From positions 1 to 26,169 of the forward strand of contig JBDTVS010000002.1 of assembly GCA_040007095.1 (NCBI GenBank): a stretch of DNA of 26,169 nt, in the 5' to 3' direction. Below, in pieces: positions 22,845-26,169 of this stretch; within the stretch, counting starts at the first letter, position 1; the number at the start of each line of letters is the position of its first letter. The notes beneath the pieces were generated by a model. That model was not told where the DNA came from. It did no database searches and saw only the letters and a list, made by a program, of their open reading frames with translations. The translations under genes and the position numbers were made by a program. Source of the DNA: JBDTVS01 sp040007095. Lineage in GTDB: Bacteria; Acidobacteriota; Vicinamibacteria; Vicinamibacterales; CAVVIG01.

Positions 22845-24014
22845 TCAAAAGGCGTTGCCGATGAATGGCAGCATGTGGCCGCAGAACAACACCGCCACCC
22901 ACACGAAGATCGCCGATGCCGCGGCAATCTTCGCCGTGAGCGGCGCGTCCTGGCCGGCTTTCACCGCCCACGGCTCATCGTCCAACGTGAAATAGAGGAC
23001 GTTGAGTCCGCCCAGCAGGACGAAGACGATTTTGAAGAAGAACGTGCCGTTGTGCACGTACTGCCCGGGCACGCCGATGAAAAACAGCATGCCGGTGACG
23101 AGGTTGATGCCAAAGCCCAGCATGCCGATCGGCAACAGTTGATACACCGCTTCGAACGACACGCTCTTGATCATCCCCAGCATCCGCAGGTCGACGATCA
23201 GCACCACGGTGAACAACATGCACAGCCCGACAAAGTGAAGCGTCTCGCACGTCGGCCACACCCATGTCTGGCCGGAGACGAACAAGCCGATCGCCCGGGC
23301 GGTACCCGATGGCTCGACTGCCGCCGCGTCCGAGGCCAACTTTTCACGGAAGGCCTGTCCGGGCACGAGCCGCGCGAGCACCCGCCTGGTTGCGACTTTT
23401 CCGTAGCCAATCGCCTCGAAGAGGTCTTGAGCCTTCTGCACTTTGAAATCCGGGAGCAGTGGCTCGAGCGCGTCCCCCTCGAGCAGTTTCTGCGGATCGA
23501 GGTCGTAGTATCTCGCGTCCCTGTCGAACGCCTGATGTCCGAGCTCGATCGCCTCTGCGGCGGACCGAATCTCCGCGTGGGTGATTTCGCCCCCAAGCGT
23601 CGCGGCCTTGGCCATGAGCAGGAAACTGGCGACCGCCAGAATCAGGACGACGGGCACGTTCCAGCCAGCCAGGCGCGGCACTCGGCGCCACTGCCACAGG
23701 GCGAGCCAGGCAAAAAAGCCGGTCACCTCCATGAACGTAAAGGCCAGCAGCGCGGCATCTTCGTGCGCCCGAATCGCGGTCTGCGACACGTCCGGACGGC
23801 CTTTGATGACCGACTCAGCGCCGTTGCCTGTGACATACGTCGCGATCGCCACCGTGGCGACCACAAAGAACAGCGCCAGGCCGGTGCGCTTCAGGCCGTC
23901 GTTGTTCCGGGCCAGCGCCACCAGGAACATCGCGAGCGCCAGGCCGAACCCGATGGTCGGCACGTGATTCAGCAGCACATGCAGATGCGAGGAATTTGAA
24001 AGTAGCTCGACCAA
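22845..24014 (-). CDS. Fusion membrane protein: DUF2231-like His-rich half plus DUF6644-like module (copy 3)
   Basis: A 389-residue membrane protein. Residues 1-150 resemble DUF2231 proteins: HLHVLLNHVPTIGFG (His10, 12, 17), four helices, ATYVTGNGAE, RAHEDAALLAF (His84), and GGEITHAEIR (His146). Residues 150-240 form a soluble, charged segment. Residues 250-389 repeat the module of copy 1: LHFVGLCMLFTV (His260), VDLRMLG, FFFKIVFVLLGGLN, and FVWVAVLFCGHMLPF. The start is TTG at 24014, since GGAG lies 7 nt upstream. Several membrane-embedded His residues raise the possibility of heme or metal binding, but no established motif shows this. Likely co-transcribed with copy 4, 84 bp upstream. Confidence 0.75.
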   Translation of the reverse strand: MVELLSNSSHLHVLLNHVPTIGFGLALAMFLVALARNNDGLKRTGLALFFVVATVAIATYVTGNGAESVIKGRPDVSQTAIRAHEDAALLAFTFMEVTGFFAWLALWQWRRVPRLAGWNVPVVLILAVASFLLMAKAATLGGEITHAEIRSAAEAIELGHQAFDRDARYYDLDPQKLLEGDALEPLLPDFKVQKAQDLFEAIGYGKVATRRVLARLVPGQAFREKLASDAAAVEPSGTARAIGLFVSGQTWVWPTCETLHFVGLCMLFTVVLIVDLRMLGMIKSVSFEAVYQLLPIGMLGFGINLVTGMLFFIGVPGQYVHNGTFFFKIVFVLLGGLNVLYFTLDDEPWAVKAGQDAPLTAKIAAASAIFVWVAVLFCGHMLPFIGNAF

Positions 24015-24056
24015 TGGGCAGCTCCAGTCCGGACGTGGGGTCTTCAGTGACGCGTC

Positions 24057-24084
24057 GGTCCTGCGTGCTCGCGCACCCAGGACC
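24057..24084. other. Strong intercistronic hairpin
   Basis: A 28-bp palindrome GGTCCTG-c-GTGC / TCGC / GCAC-c-CAGGACC: 11 paired bases, a single C-C mismatch and a 4-nt loop. It lies in the 84-bp gap between copy 4 and copy 3 of the membrane-protein genes. There is no T-run on either strand. It may be an mRNA-processing or stability element, an operator, or a small repeat. Confidence 0.55.
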
Positions 24085-24098
24085 CATGCTGTCTCCCG

Positions 24099-24602
24099 TT
24101 ATTTCAGATTGAGGCCGCTCACCGGACCGACGTACGCCAGCAAGCGGCCCGCCGTGATCGCCCCAAGCCAACAGGTCATCGACACAACGGCCAGGATCTT
24201 GGCGTTGGGCGGCAGGGCGCCGGCGCCGATCTGAGGTGCTCGAAACACGCCGCTCTGAATCTTCCGCTGCACGATCACGGCAAGAAAGATGAACCCCATC
24301 TTGATGAAAAAGTCGGGGTTCGTCATTTTCGTGGTCGCGTCGGCGATCAACAGGATGGTGCCCGTCGCTGCGTTGATCCAGAATGCCACCCACAGCAGCG
24401 GCAGGAACTTCCCGATGGGCGCGAGCGGCAGCCCCGGGGCAAACCCGAGAATCCGCAGGTCAATGGCCAGGACGATGCCGACGAGGACCGCCATCCCATA
24501 GGTATGAAGCAGCAGGATGCCGGGGAACGCGAACAGCGAGCCCGATTCGCGCACCCAGATCGAGAACTGGCTCTGCTCGAGATACACCAAAAAATCCATC
24601 AC
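24099..24602 (-). CDS. Multi-TM membrane protein, DUF6644-like (copy 4)
   Basis: A 167-residue protein starting MMDFLVYLEQSQFSIWVRES, closely parallel to copy 2 (I-W-V-R-E-S-x-S-L-F-A-F-P-G-I-L). It continues LLHTYGMAVLVG with His33, AIDLRILG with Asp48/Arg50, FFIKMGFIF, and MTCWLGAITAGRLLAYVGP. There are four hydrophobic helices. The first codon is GTG at 24602 (GGAAG 9 nt upstream) followed immediately by ATG at 24599; either could be the start. It probably forms a transcription unit with copy 3 and perhaps the upstream tannase-like gene. No function is known for the family as far as recalled. Confidence 0.75.
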   Translation of the reverse strand: MMDFLVYLEQSQFSIWVRESGSLFAFPGILLLHTYGMAVLVGIVLAIDLRILGFAPGLPLAPIGKFLPLLWVAFWINAATGTILLIADATTKMTNPDFFIKMGFIFLAVIVQRKIQSGVFRAPQIGAGALPPNAKILAVVSMTCWLGAITAGRLLAYVGPVSGLNLK

Positions 24603-24780
24603 GGGGTCGCGCTTCCTTTCCTCACTTTGGCAACGCGCACCATCCGGTCCAACCGTGTGCTCGCGTGGACAAAATTCTTATGCTCGGGGGCAAGATGATG
24701 GAGCGGCGGGAGTATATCACCGCCGTCTTCTTCTTCCCCTGATGCGGTTGCGGCGGTCCGCCCAGCCTCCGGTATGCGCC
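24603..24780 (-). promoter_or_regulatory. Leader with extended -10 for the copy 4-copy 3 unit
   Basis: On the minus strand TGATATACT (24719-24711) fits an extended -10 (TG-N-TATAAT, five of six core bases) and would give a leader of about 100 nt before copy 4. No -35 match is evident. The same G-G-T-G-A-T-A-Y-A-C-T string precedes copy 1. The rest of this 178-bp stretch shows no gene and no convincing terminator for the tannase-like gene. Confidence 0.35.
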
Positions 24781-26169
24781 TTACCGCGCCCTGCACACGA
24801 AATTCGCGGCCTCGTCGATGCTCCCGCTCCCCGTGTAGGTGGCCACCTGCGGATACGGGCACAGAGGACGCGTCCGATCGGTCACGCCGTCTTTGACGCG
24901 CGAGGCGGGAATCTGATCCGGAGCCTTCCCTTGTGCCACCCACTGATCGAGCGCGCTCAACAAGTCGAACGTGCTCGTCCCGTCGCCGCCGCCGCAGTGA
25001 CCCATCCCGGGCACCATGAACAGCCGCACCGCATCACGGACGTTCTTCACGTTCGTCTTCGCCAGCACGTTCTTGTAGTACTCAGGGAGAAATCCCGGCG
25101 GGATCCCGGGATCGCTCCAGCCGGCGTACATGATGAGCTTGCCGCGACTCAGCAGCTTCGTGAGGTTCGGTTCAAGTGCCGTGAGCTGGCCCACGACTTT
25201 ATCGGCTTTGGCGATATCGGCGTCGAAGTTGAGCGACATCGGATTCCAGTTTGCGTCCCGGAACACGACGTACTTATAGACGTCAGCGGCGTACCCGACC
25301 GGCTGCGCCGCAGCGGAGGCCGCCCAGCCCAGCTCGCTGCCGGGAAACAGCGGGGAGAAGATGCGTTCACCCGTGTGCGGATTCTTCGCCCCGGTGTAAA
25401 TCTTGCGGGCAGCTTCCACTTGGGCGGTGGTCAGACAATGATCGGTCGCACTGCCCTTGCACTGCACCACCTTCGGATCGAACGCACAGCGGGTGGGATC
25501 CTCGAGCACGCCGTCCTTCACGCCGTCGAGCATGTCGCACTGGGCAATCACGGCGTCGTGCAGCACGGCATAGCTGGCGGGCGTCAGGTAGCTCGCCTCG
25601 TCTTTGTGCGTCGCCTGCCAGATCCAGATCTGTTCAGCCGACTGGTGCGACGCCCAGATCGCCGGCGCACCAGCGACGATGCCGTCGAAGTCTTCGGGGA
25701 AACGCTGGGCGGCGGTGAGGGCCTGACGGCCGCCCGTCGAGCAGCCGTTGAAGTACGAGAGCCGCGGACCGGTGCCGTAAAACGCCGCGACGATGGCCTT
25801 GCCCTTCACGGTGGTCTCGTGAATCGCTCGATCGGCGAAGTCGGTGAGCCGCTCCGGGTGGTCGAGCATGAAGCTGCCGCTTCCCCCTTCATGCCCCGTA
25901 TCCGTCGTCGCTGCGGCGTAGCCGCTTCTCAGCGCGTTGGCGAGGCCTGCGGGAGCGATGGATCCGGCAAAACCGCCGTTGCCCGGCACCACGAACTTGC
26001 CATTCCACCCGGCCGCGGGCATCCAGAGCTCCATCTTGATCGCCGAGTCGGTGCTTGGCATCAAGGTCGCCGTGACGCGGCAAAACGCGGGCAAGTCGGC
26101 GAAAGGCGACGCGCCGCCGCCCCGTCCTCCGCGCCCCCGGGCTCCCGCCGCACCGGCGTCGGGCCCGGC
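24781..26169 (-). CDS. Tannase/feruloyl esterase family alpha/beta hydrolase (N terminus beyond window)
   Basis: The frame is open to the right window edge, so the signal peptide and true start are not seen; at least 462 residues are present. The visible N-terminal part is Gly/Arg-rich (GARGRGGRGGGASPFADLPA), then FCRVTATLMPSTDSAIKMEL and GWNGKFVVPGNGGFAG, as in the tannase family. The nucleophile motif is GCSTGGRQ (Ser codon at 25738-25740, Cys codon 25741-25743), the acid is in GWSDPGIPP (Asp codon 25111-25113), and the His is in MGHCGGG (codon 24997-24999, Cys 24994-24996). This is the CS-D-HC arrangement in which the two Cys form a disulfide beside the triad. Predicted secreted esterase for aromatic (tannin or hydroxycinnamate) esters; exact substrate unknown. 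Confidence 0.9.
   Translation of the reverse strand, partial: AGPDAGAAGARGRGGRGGGASPFADLPAFCRVTATLMPSTDSAIKMELWMPAAGWNGKFVVPGNGGFAGSIAPAGLANALRSGYAAATTDTGHEGGSGSFMLDHPERLTDFADRAIHETTVKGKAIVAAFYGTGPRLSYFNGCSTGGRQALTAAQRFPEDFDGIVAGAPAIWASHQSAEQIWIWQATHKDEASYLTPASYAVLHDAVIAQCDMLDGVKDGVLEDPTRCAFDPKVVQCKGSATDHCLTTAQVEAARKIYTGAKNPHTGERIFSPLFPGSELGWAASAAAQPVGYAADVYKYVVFRDANWNPMSLNFDADIAKADKVVGQLTALEPNLTKLLSRGKLIMYAGWSDPGIPPGFLPEYYKNVLAKTNVKNVRDAVRLFMVPGMGHCGGGDGTSTFDLLSALDQWVAQGKAPDQIPASRVKDGVTDRTRPLCPYPQVATYTGSGSIDEAANFVCRAR

Noticed and set aside
22875..23999. Long plus-strand open frame opposite the DUF2231/DUF6644 fusion
   Set aside because: Charged, motif-free translation; the minus strand gives clean membrane helices and paralogy to neighbours.

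Overview
This is a GC-rich bacterial chromosome segment with tightly packed genes, many GTG/TTG starts and many short translational overlaps. No rRNA, tRNA, CRISPR array or plasmid/phage gene is visible. The gene content suits a soil-type environmental bacterium: an exopolysaccharide locus, a tannase-family esterase and a TPR-SLH lipoprotein. A palindromic repeat reads as 'SGFSRT' on one strand and 'RLKPDTT' on the other. From memory, that repeat is common in Acidobacteriota of the Vicinamibacterales type; this taxonomic guess is inference only.

Region 1 (1-11581) is a polysaccharide locus. On the minus strand ugd, galE and an MsbA-like ABC exporter (cut by the window edge) form an overlapping operon. 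Divergently on the plus strand come two GT4 glycosyltransferases, a GT2 glycosyltransferase, two more GT4 enzymes, a polyprenyl-phosphate sugar-1-phosphate transferase and a UDP-glucuronate decarboxylase. A small dual-specificity-type phosphatase and a DUF2007-like protein follow. Together they can make UDP-Gal, UDP-GlcA and UDP-Xyl, load the first sugar onto a lipid carrier and extend the chain. No Wzx or Wzy is visible inside the window.

Region 2 (11587-21539) is housekeeping: ettA (minus), dinB and a Tam-like methyltransferase (plus). It also holds a repeat-rich spacer and a minus-strand group: tsaC, hflX, a TPR-SLH lipoprotein gene, pgsA and a secreted double-cyclophilin gene. The last three are joined by 4-nt overlaps. 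The spacer holds a palindromic repeat, a small hypothetical gene and a 160-bp MITE-like element with 27-bp inverted ends flanked by TA. A repeat cassette (two perfect 26-bp inverted copies around 39-bp tandem units) lies in frame inside the cyclophilin gene and forms its linker.

Region 3 (21592-26169) holds four related copies of a roughly 160-residue multi-TM module (DUF6644-like, one fused to a DUF2231-like His-rich half), a 31-residue single-TM microprotein with a strong ribosome-binding site, and a tannase/feruloyl-esterase gene cut by the window edge. This membrane cluster is the best candidate for an undescribed system.
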